Part shown: piece by piece, positions 11,808-26,800 of the stretch | How the letters are laid out: the number at the start of each line of letters is the position of its first letter | Position numbering within the stretch: position 1 is the stretch's first letter | Assembly: GCA_008828725.1 (NCBI GenBank) | Contig: MEHQ01000533.1 | Coordinates: 248,001-312,000, forward strand | Source of the DNA: Saccharina japonica | Lineage: Eukaryota; Sar; Phaeophyceae; Laminariales; Laminariaceae | Direction: 5' to 3' | Length of the DNA: 64,000 nucleotides | Notes under the pieces: model-generated | Database searches by the model: none | What the model was told of the DNA's origin: nothing | Seen by the model: only the letters and a program-made list of their open reading frames with translations | Translations under genes and position numbers: made by a program

Positions 11808-14800
11808 GTGACAATGTGGAACTGCGCAGAATTTCTCACCCCATCGTCGGCGATTGACGGGTCCAGCTCTCCGCACTCGCAGACGTTCCTCCGGATCCAT
11901 TCGTTCTCCTGCACCAGACACTGCGTTGGGAAGTGCAATTGGAAGTTGTGTTTGGCTTTTAGCGTCCACGAATACTTGAGTCAACGCCACAAATTCGAGT
12001 ACTGGAGTGATATTAGAGTGTTGCTACAGTACCGCCTGCAGTTTTTTCGCTCGGGTATTTGGCCGTGGAGGTTGCCGTCGCGGTATACACGTGCTTGGGA
12101 TTCGGCGGGGCTTCGCGTGGCTTGCGGCTGACCCTCGGCGCGTTGATGCCGCAGTGTTTACAGTAGTGTTAAGAGAGTACCCACACATATATCATGCATA
12201 TGTTAGTAACTATGTTGGTGTGGTGCGCGTATTTGGTGGTCACTCACGTCAGGTTGGCATTGTCCGTGTAACATTGACCCTGCGTGTTTGCTTACTCTTG
12301 AACTTACATTCGCGGTGTTACAATAGTAAATTATAAGGTTTCCAAGTGGTAATGTGGCACTACTGGTTCGGGGACGATAATTGCACTACATACAGTGTGT
12401 ACTACGCTTTACAGTAGTGTAGTGTACTCACATCCGCGGTGACGCAGTTGAAGTAGACGTTCGTGGCGAAACGAGGGACGATCTGGAAACCCGCGAATTC
12501 TGACAGCCGAAGGAAGAAACAGAAAGCAGCCAGGGAGGGAGGTTAAGCACGCTACTACCATAGTAATAATAGCGATAAGGCATTAACCTGAAGTAATACG
12601 TGCTACTCGTACGAGTGAAAGGATTTTCCCTCTTGCATCGTCACGATCAGTCTATTAGTAACGACACTGCTGTGTGCGACGGTGCGACGAGATAATTTTT
12701 TCTAATATTTCGCTTCAGAAACAGGCAACCGTGTCCTGCTGTATTTTGGCTCGACTGATAACTAACTTGTTGCCACTTTCCCCCTCTGCCTCCTCCCCTC
12801 CCCCCCCCCCTCCATCCCCGCTCCCCTCCCTGCCTCCCCCTTGCCTCGATCGCTCCCCTCCCCGGGCAATATCTACGTAGAGCGATACAATGATACTTAG
12901 TAATATTAACGCGTGTGGGAGCCAGGTAACGGGAGTACCGCGGTACTGCTACCACAACAAACGCTACACATCGTAAATTGAAGGAACGATAGCATGCCAG
13001 TCAGGCTACCACACGGTTCACGAGCAGCAGCAGCAGCAGCAGCAGCAGATATGTGTCTCCTCACCGTTGACCTGCGTGGTAGTGTATAAAGAGTGGTACG
13101 GGCTTATGGAAGACACAAGGCTGACATCCGTCTGAAGACCGTCGTACGTGTTGTCTCCAGGGGCACACGTGATGAGGTTGTTCACAGCCGTCCTAAACGA
13201 CGTCAACAGGAGCAACGACGTGGGTTCTGTTACTCGAGGCAGCAGTAATTTTCACTTGACGAGTTGGTAGACGGTTTTGCTTGCAGTAGTCTAGGAAGTG
13301 CCTCTTCAAGACAACTGTGATGCCTGCGCTAGTCGTCCCAAACAGCGGTATCGACATATTATATCTACGTATATTGTACACAGAGTATGATACATGATTT
13401 GCTCACCTTAAACGGTATATACTCATGCGCGAATAGTGGGTTAGCCGTTGCAAATAGTGGTATCGACATCCCCCTAGCAGTGTCGACATCCCTACATAGG
13501 TTTGTCATTTACACAGCGCAAACTATAAAGTTTGCTTACTCTGGGCAGTCCTTGTTGAAAACAACCGTGACTCCTGGGTATGGACAGACCAAGGAAATCA
13601 CTATTAATACCGGCCTGTGCTGAAGTACTTGTTTGCGCATAGTATTGATAATTTAGTATTAGTAAGGGGATAGTTTAGTATTAGTATTAGTAAGGGGATG
13701 GTTTAGTATTAGTATTAGTAAGGGGATAGTTTAGTATTAGTATTAGTATTAGTATTAGTATTAGTATTAGTATTAGTATTAGTATTAGTATTAGTAAGGG
13801 GATAGTTTAGTATTAGAATTAGTATTAGTATTAGTATTAGTATTAGTATTAGTATTAGTATTAGTATTGATAGTATTAGTATTGATAGTATTAGTATTAG
13901 TATTAGTATTGATAGTATTAGTATTAGTATTGATAGTATTAGGGTGACCCGTGCCACGATAGAGGTACGTAGCGCATTTGGGCTAAAAACGTCTATGAAC
14001 GGAGGTGCTCCTGAACTCAAAATCCTCGGGTTTTAATTATTTAATTATCGTGTTCCAATAGGTGTACTTACTGTACTTACTGTACTTATTGTACTTACTG
14101 TACTTATTGTACTTATTGTACTTAGTGTACTTCGTGTACTTAGTGTACTTAGTGTACTTGATGTACTTAGTGTACTTAGTGTACTTGGTGTACTTAGTGT
14201 ACTTAGTGTATTTAGTGTACTTGATGTACTTAGTGTACTTAGTGTAGGGCATGAGATTGTTCATCGGGTGGCCTTTTTTTTCGTCCAAAATCAGTTTTCG
14301 GGTGGGGTATAGAGCTCCTCAAGTGACCACCCTTATGAGGCACAAACATGGTGCACCTCTATCGTAGCATGCGTCAGGTGTGGGTTTGCTTACTGTAGGC
14401 AGTATTTGTTGAAGAGACCCGTGATGCCTGGGTTGGTCATAGACCGCCAGTTGTAGTTTTCGCTGCCGAACAGCCCAGTCAGGACGGCGATCTGAGCGTT
14501 ACCTGGAGTTTGGAAATCCCGACGTGCCACACGAAATACACAAGTGAATGGGGGGAACGTACGGCGAATTGCGGGATAATACAGCCAATTTCAGTGGGAT
14601 GCGGGGAGGTTGACGGGTTTGCGGGAAGATACCCTGAATCGCGGGAACATACATTAATTGGCGGGGACACGAGGTGAGCTGGAAGGATCTATAGGCGATT
14701 GCGGAAACATACAGCACAGTGCTTCAGACATCCAGCTAGAGGGCGTGGAGCAGCAGAGATGGAGATAAAGTCTGATAAGAAAGGGTGGGACCGGCAAGGA

Positions 14801-17800
14801 GTAGCGCCGCGAAAGGCGCCCCCGTCTTCGATAGTGCAGTCCGACTGTCCGAGGTTACCCCTGGCCTAGTGCACGATTGGAACTGAAGGGGTTGATCTCG
14901 ACCCAACAGGGAGTTCACGCTACGCTTGGAAGGGGTCGGCGGCTAGTCAAATGGGGCCAACTCACCGTCGGCCTCCAAGAGGGAACAGTACAAACAGTAC
15001 AAAAAAACAGAACAGTAGTCATGCAGGCGTATCATGAAACAAATACGAGGTTCGTTTAATTTGGTGACTCATCCCACGGTAGGGGCGCAGCGAAATTTTC
15101 TGAGCTCCTCACATGAGGAGCTCAATATCTCACCCGAAACATGACTTCGGAAACATTCGTTCGCGCAACCCGACCAAAACTTCCAATGCGGTAGTCCAAA
15201 AACAAACATACCAGGAAAATGATACTAGTATCCGGTGGTTACTCACGTCAGGAGCTCAACCGGTCAGAAAATATTAAGCCAAAACGTGGTACCCCTACCG
15301 TGGGATTGCTCTGGTGCTGCCTTTAGCGGCATTAAACTCACCTCCGTCCTCGATTGTGCAGTCGGACTCTCCGAGGTTGTCTCTGGCCAAGTGTGTGAGA
15401 GTGTGGCTTTGCCACCAGAACGCCTGTTTGTTGTTAACACACCACCCCAGGAGGTCGTCAGAGTTCCAGTCGCCGCTGTTGAACTCGCTGGCCATGCCCG
15501 GAACGGCGGATGTGAGCCAGTCCGTCGGCAGCTGCGGCTCAATTCCTACCATTTCGGATTTTTTATGTTGCGGTGATAGATGTTTCAAGGGGTGCAAGTA
15601 AATTTGGGGCATGCGAATGCCGTCTTGTCCAGGTTACCACGCGAAACCTCTAACCAAGATTTCTAAACGATATTCTACTCGCGGGGTCACGAAACACTAA
15701 CCTGGTCGTTCGACGCTGTTTAAGCGACAAATACTGTTGTCAAGGTCACTATGCCGAGCTCATCACGCCAAACACCAACTTGCTTCTTCCACGTTGTAAA
15801 TATTGCCAGAATACTAGCCTGTTTCTACGTGTGCCTTCCACGTTCTCTTCTACGCCAACGTACAAAAAATATGTTCCCAAAAGCGGTGCAAGTAACTACG
15901 TTTGTTTCGTCGACGTTACCACGCTAACTACTACCTAGTACTAACCTGTCCCTTCCACTTTGTCGCCCTTAGACAGAAGCGCAATATCCGCGTCATCGAG
16001 GTCCAGGACATACTTCGATTCCACCTTCGAACACATCGACAAGAAACCACGCAGACAGCCGTCGAAATAGAGGTAAATGAGGGCGAACAGCGAGTCCGTT
16101 CTTATGTCACGCGTAAGACTAAGTACTAGCGAAGTAGAGGTATGTACAGGAGGGACATAGGTTCGGGCACAGTTTTCCCTTTAGTTTCGGCTTCCTAGGC
16201 TTTCTCCTTCCAGGGAATACTTTTGAGCTATTGACCGAGACGATCACGCCGCACTTTGTCGGATGGCGAGTATTAACACGCTTTGAAGAATCAACGGAGA
16301 GTCTGACAGGGAGCGTGCTTGCAGCCAAAGCAATCTCTAGCGCGAATACTCCTGAAGCACAAAACAAGGGCAGTTTGCGTCGACTCGTGTGTCATATAGA
16401 CGTCGCGAAGCAACACAGCTTAAGGCCCCACCGGATCACCTTTTCTAGGATGCCAAGGCCGTTGAACGGGAACTCGGTAACGATGGAAGAGCCGTACTGG
16501 GCGTTGAGGCTGTCCTCGGCCGCCTTGAACGTCTGCATGTCGCTGGCTGTCGCCCGTTGCTTCATAGCGTTAAAATGGGTGGGTGCGAAACGGGAGGGCG
16601 GGGAGTGCAACCGTTTGCGGATTATTTTACAACACCGTTTACATTGAGCGTCGAGGAAGCGCAGACCGTAGATATCTGCTGCCGTAAAAGGCGTGGGACA
16701 CAACACATAGGCTTTGCGGGCGCCTTAGCAACAAACACCGTTGGCAAGAACACTTCTAAAAACAAACTTGCCCTATCATCATTCAAATATACTAAGGCCA
16801 CGAATGCGTTACGTAACCCTTTTAGAAGTGCAGTCCCGTTTTGGGGACAAATTACTTAGAATTAGAGTGGTTTGTCTCCATAACGGGACTTCAGTTCTAA
16901 AAGGGTTAACGTCTTAAACCTCTTGGAACTTCAGGGAGGAAACTGGAAGTTTAAAGAAAAACGCCCACTGCGAAATTGGCGGAACATGATCATATTCGTT
17001 CTGCTGGGCACTGACGTTTGCTCGAAGGCGGCTGATAACACCAAGGGCAGCATTATTTTTGTTGCTATCACGGGGCTCAAAAAGGGTTAACAAGACCGTT
17101 GCCACTGAACCCCCAAAGAAGACCGTTGATTTCATAACACCGTTGCGATTAAACCTCCTTACAACGCTGTTGTGATAGCAAAACCGTTTCCATTAGATTT
17201 GTCATTTAGCCTCCTAACAACACCGTTGACTCAACAACACCATTTAGATTAGAACCCCTACCTACACCGTTGTCGTCACGCGCCTCGGCAGTATCGTTGG
17301 CACTACTCGTACATGTCTTAACACACCGTTCGTTGCCATCGAACTTCGGGACGGCAACGTTGTCATTTAACATATTCATATCATCGTTGATTTGAACTTA
17401 ACAACGCTGTTACCATCAATGGTCTCAATAACGTAACACCGCCGTGCATTCATACGTTTCACAAATTTCAAGATGTATGATCACAGTACCGCAGTACCAT
17501 TTCGTCGTCGCTTTAACTCGTACAAAGTTCGGGGTTATTGAGGGCCGCCCTTCATGCCAGGCACGTTTCACTCATCCATAAAATATAAACTAGTGATGAA
17601 TATCAAAAGGCACCATTAGAGCAAGTGTTCAACCACGCGTTCAAGTGAGCATTGAAGCAAGCGATTAAACGAGATAATTCCAAGCAAGAGTTTGATTTAC
17701 AGTTAATCGCTAGAACGGCGTCTTCATCCGTCGGTGTCGTCACTGTACACCTGTCGCAAGAGTTTAAGTGTGTCCGTGGCGCTCGTTCGAAGTTATCGGA

Positions 17801-20800
17801 GGAAATCGTTTGTTGTACAAAGGCGGCCCCGCCGCTTGAATATACTATCATCCAGACGACGGCAGCATGGGTACACTGCGTACAGGGAATCGGTTACATC
17901 GCCCGCTTGGGGTCCAACGGGCTGGCGCCTGTCGCGACTGCGTAGGACATGGTAGGGAATGAGGCTCTGTTTTCTCCAGCCTATGCTCACGTGCTGCTAT
18001 AACTAGGACGCCCGTGGAGCAAGTGCTCTTCAGTGCCTTACATGTGCTCCCACTTTTCTTCCTGCAGGCTTTCTCCCGATTCGGGGGTGGGGGTGCTCTT
18101 CAAGCGTCCCCGGGTTTTCCGAAACATGCTACAGCAACACTTACTAACTTACTGTACGTTAAATCATAATTTTGCACCCTGGCCGGCCTCCGGGCACCGG
18201 AACCAAGAGTTTCGTATGCTGCAATTTCGTGCAAATGATTTCCCTGCAGTAGGTTTCCTATGGCATGTGCTTGCCTCGTTGCCCGATTGTACTGGAACAT
18301 ATCTAGACGCAACACGCCGGGCAGATTATGATCGATCTCTGCTTATAATGCATACAGTATTAGGATAGGAATCCTCCTGGCCTGCACGATCTAGTTTTTG
18401 TTGCCGGGTGGGAGACGTGTCATCTGCATGTTTTAAGTAGCACATGATTCCTGAGCAGGGTGTGCACTATGCGTAAGCCGCACAACATATCATAAAGGCA
18501 GGTTAGGCCCAGACGGCCTAGATATATGTGCTTCACCTCTGCGCCTTCGTTGAAGGCACCATCGTACTCGAACACGCCCGTCTCGAGGAAGAGGTCGTCC
18601 ACCATCCCGGCAAGGTAGAATCGGCGTTCTCCCTTAGGTAACAAGCAAATAGGTATCCAGATCGAGATAACAAGTGGAGTAAGGTAACAGATGTCAAAAC
18701 AAACGTTTGAACTAAACCTATAAACAGTGGAGCAAGGTCAAAACAAATGTTTGAACTAAACCTATAAACAGTGGAGCAAGGTAACACATGTCAAAAATAC
18801 ATGTTTGAACTCATCCAATAAACACATTGATTAAGGTGCAATAAGTGGAGCGAGGTAAGAGATGGAGCAGGCGAATATCCATGCATGCATATATATATGG
18901 ATACTTTTTAAACAACTTTTACAGGTGTTTTGCAGTTTCTGTTGGGACCTCGGGTTGCAGATTGTATATTGTACTGAACCACAATTGGGTTTAGATAACA
19001 ACGGAGCAAGGCAAAGCGACATGCAGAGCGAATAGAGGATTGGCTCGTCAGCCGTACGCTCCCATGCAATGAACCGCGAGGCTCTCACACCATGAACACG
19101 TGAACAGGCCGTCACGTGCCACTGTACGGGGTATGCATAGCACATTTGGCAAGCTGTTTCTGACTGCCCGGAGGGGGTTTTCAACTGAGCAGCTACATGT
19201 ACAATAAAGTTGCAAACGCATCGTTGTTTTACAAACAATATAGGAAATGCACGACCGAGGTATCACGCAGCTTACAAAGTTGAGTATGTGATTTTCAGTC
19301 GAAAAACGAACTCGTTCGTGGCAAACCTACTGCAAACCCGGAGAGTGTTCATCGAGTTGTACTTTCATATTTCTCTAACGTCATTGCTTGGGTGCCGTAG
19401 ATAAGTCGTCACGCGAATAATTACGGTACGTGCATACCCGCATCCCATCTTAGCATGCCTCATTGTCATACAACACCTCGTATCAAACAGTATAAATAAC
19501 TCACCATGAAGATCCCCTTGGTTCCCCACTCGTTGATGTAGTGCATCCACGCCCAAGAGCCGAGGTCAAACCACGCCAAGGCAAAGAACACGTGCATTTC
19601 TTCGAGACCGCCAGTGCCGTTGTAGGTCATGATTCCAGCGGAGGGGAAGCCCTCAACAGTCGTCAGTGTAGCTCCCTGCTTCGTTGCGTATCTTTGTTGT
19701 TCAACACGACAAACGTGACGGCGGTAATGGCCGCACATATTAGTACCACGATCCGAGCAACTCCGTCGGCAGAGTCGTCAGTGTCCCGCACTCCGTCGGC
19801 AGAGTCGTCAGTGTCCCGCACTGTAGGGACGGTTTAGTGTACGCATGTATCAGGCATACCCAAACGAGTGGTATGCTTCACGTATTGCGCTACGGTAATC
19901 GTTTCAGTTGAACTGAAATGTGTTGTGGGCAAAAACCGAAATTGGTAGTGTCACAGCTGGACGGGATCCTCCCCCCTACAGTATCCTGACTGGGCAAAAC
20001 ACAGACGTTATAGGCACTGTTTGGAATGTCGAAAAATCGTAACGTTTAGATCGTACGCCAGTCCAAATGATCAAATTACATACCAGGTACATTCTACTGT
20101 AAGCGCCATTCGGATGCTAAAATAGAATGCTAAGCCCACAGTACGTTAGCCTATCCGCCCCTTGAGGCAGATGTGACGTTCCGAAACGTTGTTTCCCGTA
20201 GAAGACCTGTATTTTTCCCACTCTCGTTTTGGACCTCGAACGGAGGGGGGTCCGTTCACGCGCGGTAGGGCGGGGCTCTAGAGGTCCTACTAGCTACTCC
20301 TACGTGCACGTGCTGATGAGCGTGTTGAGCATTGCTGCAACCGCGCCTGTCCGACTAACTACTGAATGAAGCAGATGAACTGTCTCAAATGGCGAAATTG
20401 TGGAGCGTTGCTCTAGCCTCGCCTGTTTGAATAAGCTACGGCACTACAGCGAAACAAACAGGCTGCCTCAAGCGCACGTGCTGCTCTTTGGTTTGGGCGT
20501 TGCTGTAGCCGCGTCTGTTTGACCAAGTTACCAGGGCAAAGCTAACGGGTTACCACCAAGTGCACGTGCTGAGGGTCTTGCGCTGATTCTCTGAATGGGT
20601 GGCCATGCAACCCGTATACATCAATATTACTAGATATAACGCTGCAATGTTAAAGCAAAATCCGACCAAGTACCTCAACCTCTCTTATCTCCTCCCTTCT
20701 TTCAAGCTACCAGCCTAGAAGAGACTCCTCTCCCCGTACACGGAATGAATCCTTGTGCGCGGGAGTCCAACGGAACAAACAGTGGTTGTCTTTGTTTTCT

Positions 20801-23800
20801 GTAGGCTCACTCTGCGACGATGGTGACCCCTTCTTTGTCGTCGGTCTGTCGGATGGGATGGTTGAACAAGCTGCTGATGGACGGATCGGTCAGCATGTCA
20901 CTCTTCACCACCCTTGCCCCCTGCCCCCCTTCGTCTGCGTGTGTTCCACGGACCATAGGCAAAACATGGGCAGAACGACGAGATAAAATGGGCGACACTA
21001 CATTAACGATTAGTGCTAACGATTCGTACTGATGAGTCGTGCTAATGACTTGTCCTAATGGCTCATTACACTCATGCGAGTGACACATGCTGCCTTAGAG
21101 AGAGGTTTTGTATTATGTGAAGGGATTATGGAATAGAGCTCTTCCTGTTAGCCGTCTGAAAACCATGGTGGCCCTCTTCCCTGCGTAGCCACCTTGCCAT
21201 GTCTTAAACGTGCCAACACAAACGTCTACAGCAGTACGCCTCGTAAGCCGTAGGTCGTTGCTATTTGCGGAGGCAGGGCTGTAACGACTATCAATAGCAG
21301 CACAAAAACATGGCGGGTGCTGCGTCAGCCCCCCGATCCCAAACTGGTAGGGATCACGCCAATCTTGCGAAGTGACGTAGAGGTATTTCAACGTATATAG
21401 GATACTGTTAGAAAACTCTCGCACGACGGACAAATCACGATACATTTGTATAGTTCATATAGCCCTCTAGATCACGTAGTTCATATACTATAGTTCATAA
21501 CCTGTCGTCAAGAGGTGTTGTGCGGGATTGTTTTGCTACAGACCCCCCTCAGGAAGAATGTCCTAGATCATGCAGATTGTACGGCTTCCACCCGGCAGCA
21601 TATAGCTCTTAATATATCGTAACACCAAAAACAGGAATACACCCGTGGCCTTTGGACTGCCTTTCGACTGGTGTTGCGTTAGGGTGGTGCGCTTTGATCA
21701 TTTTCCCTATATGACGCGTTTACGGCACCCAGGCGAGTGGAAAATTATGTACCCCATCAAAATGGCACTGAGGCATATTTTGCTGTCGCAGAGTAGCAAA
21801 GAATCCCATGCCGGTGCCTATCACGATTACACAAAAGTGTAAAAGCCTCAACACTGCCCACAAATAAAGTGGATCACTCGGCCGGCTCTCTGAAAAGGTT
21901 GGACTCAACAACGACCCCCTGAGAGAACCATAGCACCAGGCATGTCCAAAATAGAGCATCTGCGATCTACATTTTTGTTGCTACGGGCAAACGCAAGCTA
22001 CAAAAATGGCGGTGGACATAATAATTCCCTCTGGCACTGCAACCACGCTTTTGGAAACAAGCTTTAACCCGAAAAAGCGCTGAGCACTTTGCTTGAGTGA
22101 ATACTGTAGTGTAGGTGCTGTAGAGTACTATTATTGTAGATTGCTCACTTGTGAACTTGATGCCCTCCACAGCAACGAGCGGATCGTAGTACAATTCGGC
22201 AGCGCCCAAGCGATCCAGGACCTCTGGATCTTTCCAGGTCTTTGACGTTTCGAAGTAGACAATGCGAACCTGCTCAATTTCGAGGTTTGAGGATGCGATT
22301 ACAAGTACAGTACCGGTAGTAACAGTAAAACAGTAAGATGTGAAGCACGAAGGCAGATAAACTCCCCACCTCAATCATCGGACATATCAGATCCCCATCT
22401 CAAAAATCGGACAGATCATATTATCATCTCAAACTTCGGCGACTCAGATCCCCATCTCACACCTCTGACCTATCAGATCCCCATGTCACACATCGAGCCA
22501 TACTAAGGTAAAGGGGTCGAACACTATCAGTACCATCGACACAAGCAAAGCCACCAACACCACCAACACCGTCGACACCATAACGCGGTGTGGACACCTA
22601 TTTCATATAGGGCGTGCTAAAGGTGGGCGCCGACACGTCTAACAGGCGGGACCAAGAACAGTCTATAAATAGGGATACTGGCAAAACATTCAGCCCCCAG
22701 CATACAGAGTATAACACCCAGCACCCAATATACCGGCAGAAGGCACCTTGTGCAATTTTCAACGCCAGAAAGTGGTTGGGTGTATTTCCAGTGGTACCCA
22801 GTATCCCGGGTGTGACACACAACACCCGGTGTACTGGCAGTGCATGTGTCTACACGGGAAACTAATGCGAATGCGTATTCAGTCCCCAGCATACTGAGTG
22901 TGGCGCGCTGCAGCCAGTATACTGGCAAACTGCACCTCGGAGGGGTATCAACGCTGTACAGGGAGTGGGCATGGTTGCGGGCAATACGATAGGTATACTC
23001 GTAGCTCTCACCTTAAACGTGCAGGAATCTTGCCCCCGGAAAGATAACGAGGAGAGACAAAAAAACGAACAACGAGGTGGTACAGCAGTTGGGAGATATG
23101 CCATGTTAGGAGGAACCCTGGGGAACAAAGAGGCAGGATTGCAAGTGATACATCGACAGGATCTCGTTGTCCCCATACGGAGCGTGTACAGGATAGTATT
23201 GCATGTAGGCCATACGGGACGCGTGCCACAATAGAGGTAGAGGTATACCTTATTTTGGCTGAAATGCTTTCGGAATGACGCGGGGCTCCTTAACGCAAAA
23301 ATCGTCGGAATATCTTTTGTTTCGCAATCTTATTAGTTTTGCACTTACTGTAGAGCCCATATATTTGGTGCTGGTGCGCGTGTTGACCAATGAAAAGCGG
23401 ATTTGATTTTTTGTTTTTCCAAATTGAATTTGTTTTTTCTTCGTTAAAACGGGCCCTTAAGGCCACGGAACTGTTCATCGCGTAGCTCTTTGTGTTTCGT
23501 CCGAAAACCATTTATTGGTTGGGATACAGAGCGCCTCAAGTGACCGTAGCATAGTGCACCTCTACCGTACCATGCGTCATAATACACTATAATACTAGGA
23601 GGTTTCAACTAGGAGTTTGCAACTACTATTAGAGCGTTGCGCAGAAGTTGTGAACATTGCGATGGAGTATTGCTTTGTATAGTGTTGTTTCGTATACCTG
23701 TTGGTTTCACAGAGTTGTCACTCAGTACTGCTGTAAAGGCCGGAGAGCAGCTCGCGGAACAACCTATCTGGGTGGGACATACGGCATACCAGGTACCAGG

Positions 23801-26800
23801 TATGTTGTTGTGCACAAAAGTATAATCAAGCAAGACGAAAGGCGGATGACGACTACATGAGGAGTTTTCAAACCTCATTATTTGAAAACGACCATCATCG
23901 TGCTGGGGCATCGGAGTAACCTACTACTCTACTCGGTCAGCGCTGGCTTGGGGAGCGTATCAGGTTATCTTTTCGGCCCGGAAAATGGTACGCGTGAGTT
24001 GGGTAGAATATTACTGTAGGTTACCCCTTCGGCCCAACACATATTTTTAGATAGATTACTCACCCACGCACCCACCCACCCACCCCGCAAACATAATTGT
24101 ACTAAAAGGAAAACTCCAAATTGGGTTCCTTTACTCGTAATACACGTTTCGTTTATGAGTATGTACAGTCCTGTGGAAGTATTTGTACAAGTGTGACGCG
24201 AGAATTGACCGTCAAAACTCGATACCAGGATATTCGTAAATGCAAGCGAATTGGGTGAGACGTCGGTCGTTGGTGCAAACATGTTTGGCAGTTTATGTTC
24301 TTGAGTATGCCCCACTAGGCGTTAAATGTTGGTCCCAAAGATACTTCTTGTGCGCTACCCCATACAAAAGAGCCTAAAACAAAAAACCTCCGCGTATGCT
24401 TTCCGGTGGTGCGTAATTCCAAGCACGACATTCGGAATCGGTTTACGCTACAGTGGCCTATATAGTCAAGGTCGAAGATATCCTTTCTCATGTAAACTAT
24501 CTACCCTGGGCCAATATCTCGATGACACGCCTTGTTAGGGTACAGGGTCGGTGCTGCACCGGAGCATGGAGCCCCATGTGAGCTGAAGGCAGCACGAACA
24601 AAGACTAACTAACACTACCATCAATAGAGTGCCAACATAATAACGAGTCTGCTTGCAACGGCGTCAACAGACCCCGGCTGTATTAACAAACACATACATA
24701 CCTGCATGGTGCCAAACCTACTCTGTGCAGTAGAACGCTTACATTCCTGCACCAGACATGGCGCAGCTGGAGATAATATGGATACACACGATCAAAGGGT
24801 ATGGGTGGATAAAATGTATCTACGTACTGTCTTGAGTCGGTGTACACGAATCGAGTGCTCTTGTTTGGGAGACGATACATTATTCTACATCGATCGGTAG
24901 GGATGATATATGCTACGAAACATGTTACTGTTCGTACTGTAGTAGTAGATGTCTCACATGTCTGGAGGGCTTCCTTCTGTTCGGGTGAAGGCTCTATCCC
25001 CACGAAGACCACGTTGCATCTCCCCCGCGTCTCGTTCACGTGCAAATGCTTGTCAAGGTCCACGGTTTTGTCGGCCTCGAGTACGTACTGTCATTGGTCA
25101 TCAGAACAAGCAGAGCATGGCTTTCAAGCACTCAAGAACTCAACGGGGCAAACGTGATAGCATCCAAACATGTAAACATCTCAATATGGGTTCACTGGAT
25201 CCTTCGTCCATTGGTCCAATTGTCTGGTTGGTTCGTTGACCGTTGACTCCCTTGGCCAGTAGTTCATTGGTCTATTGGTCCACTGTTTCATTGTCCCAAA
25301 CTGTTCGTTCATAAGCCCATTGGCCCATTCTTTCGTTGGCCAATAATCGGTCCATTCGCTCATTGGCCCATTGGGCCATTGGTCCATCCGTTAATTGGTT
25401 CGTCCGTTCGTCCGTTCGTTCGTGTGTTGTTGAGAATTGGTGCCCTGGTCCATTGGTGTACTGATCTTGGTAAACTGGTCAATTGGTTTCCACTAATAGT
25501 CCATTCGTCCAGTGGTTTATTACGTCCAGTGGTCCATTGGATAACTGGTCACAGTACGCGAGGGATAAAACATTAGACAAGTGACTAGGCGGAATTAACG
25601 GCGGATTATCGCTCGAGCGGCGGAGCAAGCCAGCAAAAAAAGTGAGTTACCTGGTAGTGCTTATCACTACAGTACGAGTACTGGTACAAACGACACTCGT
25701 CGAGCGACGGAAACACGCCAGTCAGTTGCAACGACGTACAACTCTGCGTAATACCGCATTCTCCGATACTGACTGGCGTGTAATAACTACAGTAGTGTAA
25801 CAACTACTGTACAGTAGTCAGCGATATACAATGACCAACTCACAAGTCCTTGAAGATAAGTAGCGCCATATTATCGCACTCATGTTACGTGCGTCCCACA
25901 GTAGTGATGCAAAATGTTGGGTCGTGTAATGTCCGTGCTCCATCATTGCGAGCACTTTCCATTAGGAGCAGTCGTGTTTGGTTAGGGTTAGGGTTAGGGT
26001 CAGGGTTAATGTTTGGCTTGAAGTCGATTATATTCCAACCGTCCTGTCGAAGGCAAGCGCGTTCCAACCCTAACCCTCCGGTTACCAGTACAGGACGTTA
26101 CGAAGCACGCGTGGGGTCCCTGTAAAGGTCCGAACGCTCGAGTTAGAGTGCTTGCCAACAGCAGTGACGACACTGAACATGTTCGAGCTCTTCAAGTGAG
26201 CAACTACTGTAATGTCGGTTACTGTGGTATATATATATGTTTCCTAGTGTACGATTTGTTTCTTAACTATTGCGGAGGACCATAGTAAATAGGGCCAAAT
26301 ATTGTTACTAAACATATTTAAATATATAGATGTTAGTGTGTACCGAAGGTCCTGTGTTTGTGGTATGCGGTTGCTCGATACTGGTTTCCCGATATGTGGC
26401 GGTTTCATATATTGATCTACGGAGATTGGGGTTTATATGATGTGGCGAGGCATTATAGTGGATGCCTCCCGTGAAGCTGTTCCTCCTGTGGGAGGAGTCG
26501 GCGATAATGATGATGCGACTGGGCGGTTATCCAAACATTCTGTTTTCTAGTGTTTACTATGGTCCCCCGTAATAGTATATTAGTATAGCGCATACTATTA
26601 ATAGCATAGTCTACTACTACTGTAGTTGAAATGTTGCTCGGGTTGCGCGAACAAATTTCTTCGAAATCGTCATGTTTCGGGTGATTTATTGATTAACTCC
26701 CTATTGCGAGAAGCTCAGAACAAATAAGCCAGCACCCCTGCAAGACATTTATTTGCTCGATGTCTATAATATATAATACTACCGTACAGCCAACAACCGT

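Noticed and set aside
13715-14288. Long Leu/Ile, Tyr/Leu/Val and Lys/Tyr/Thr frames
   Set aside because: They are translations of the TTAGTA and TGTACTTAG tandem repeats inside an intron.
17734-17990. Additional exon of the Agd3-like gene between exons 11 and 12
   Set aside because: Some readings look protein-like (for example ATGASPLDPKRAM), but exons 11 and 12 already join in phase 0 and the family has no insert there.
21113-21445. Extra exon between exons 8 and 9
   Set aside because: The minus frame is open (YLYVTSQDWRDPYQFGIGGL) but it has no good splice sites, and exons 8 and 9 join in frame without it.
25981-26085. Telomere or chromosome end
   Set aside because: Only three to four TTAGGG units, in two orientations, in the middle of an intron of a well-supported gene.
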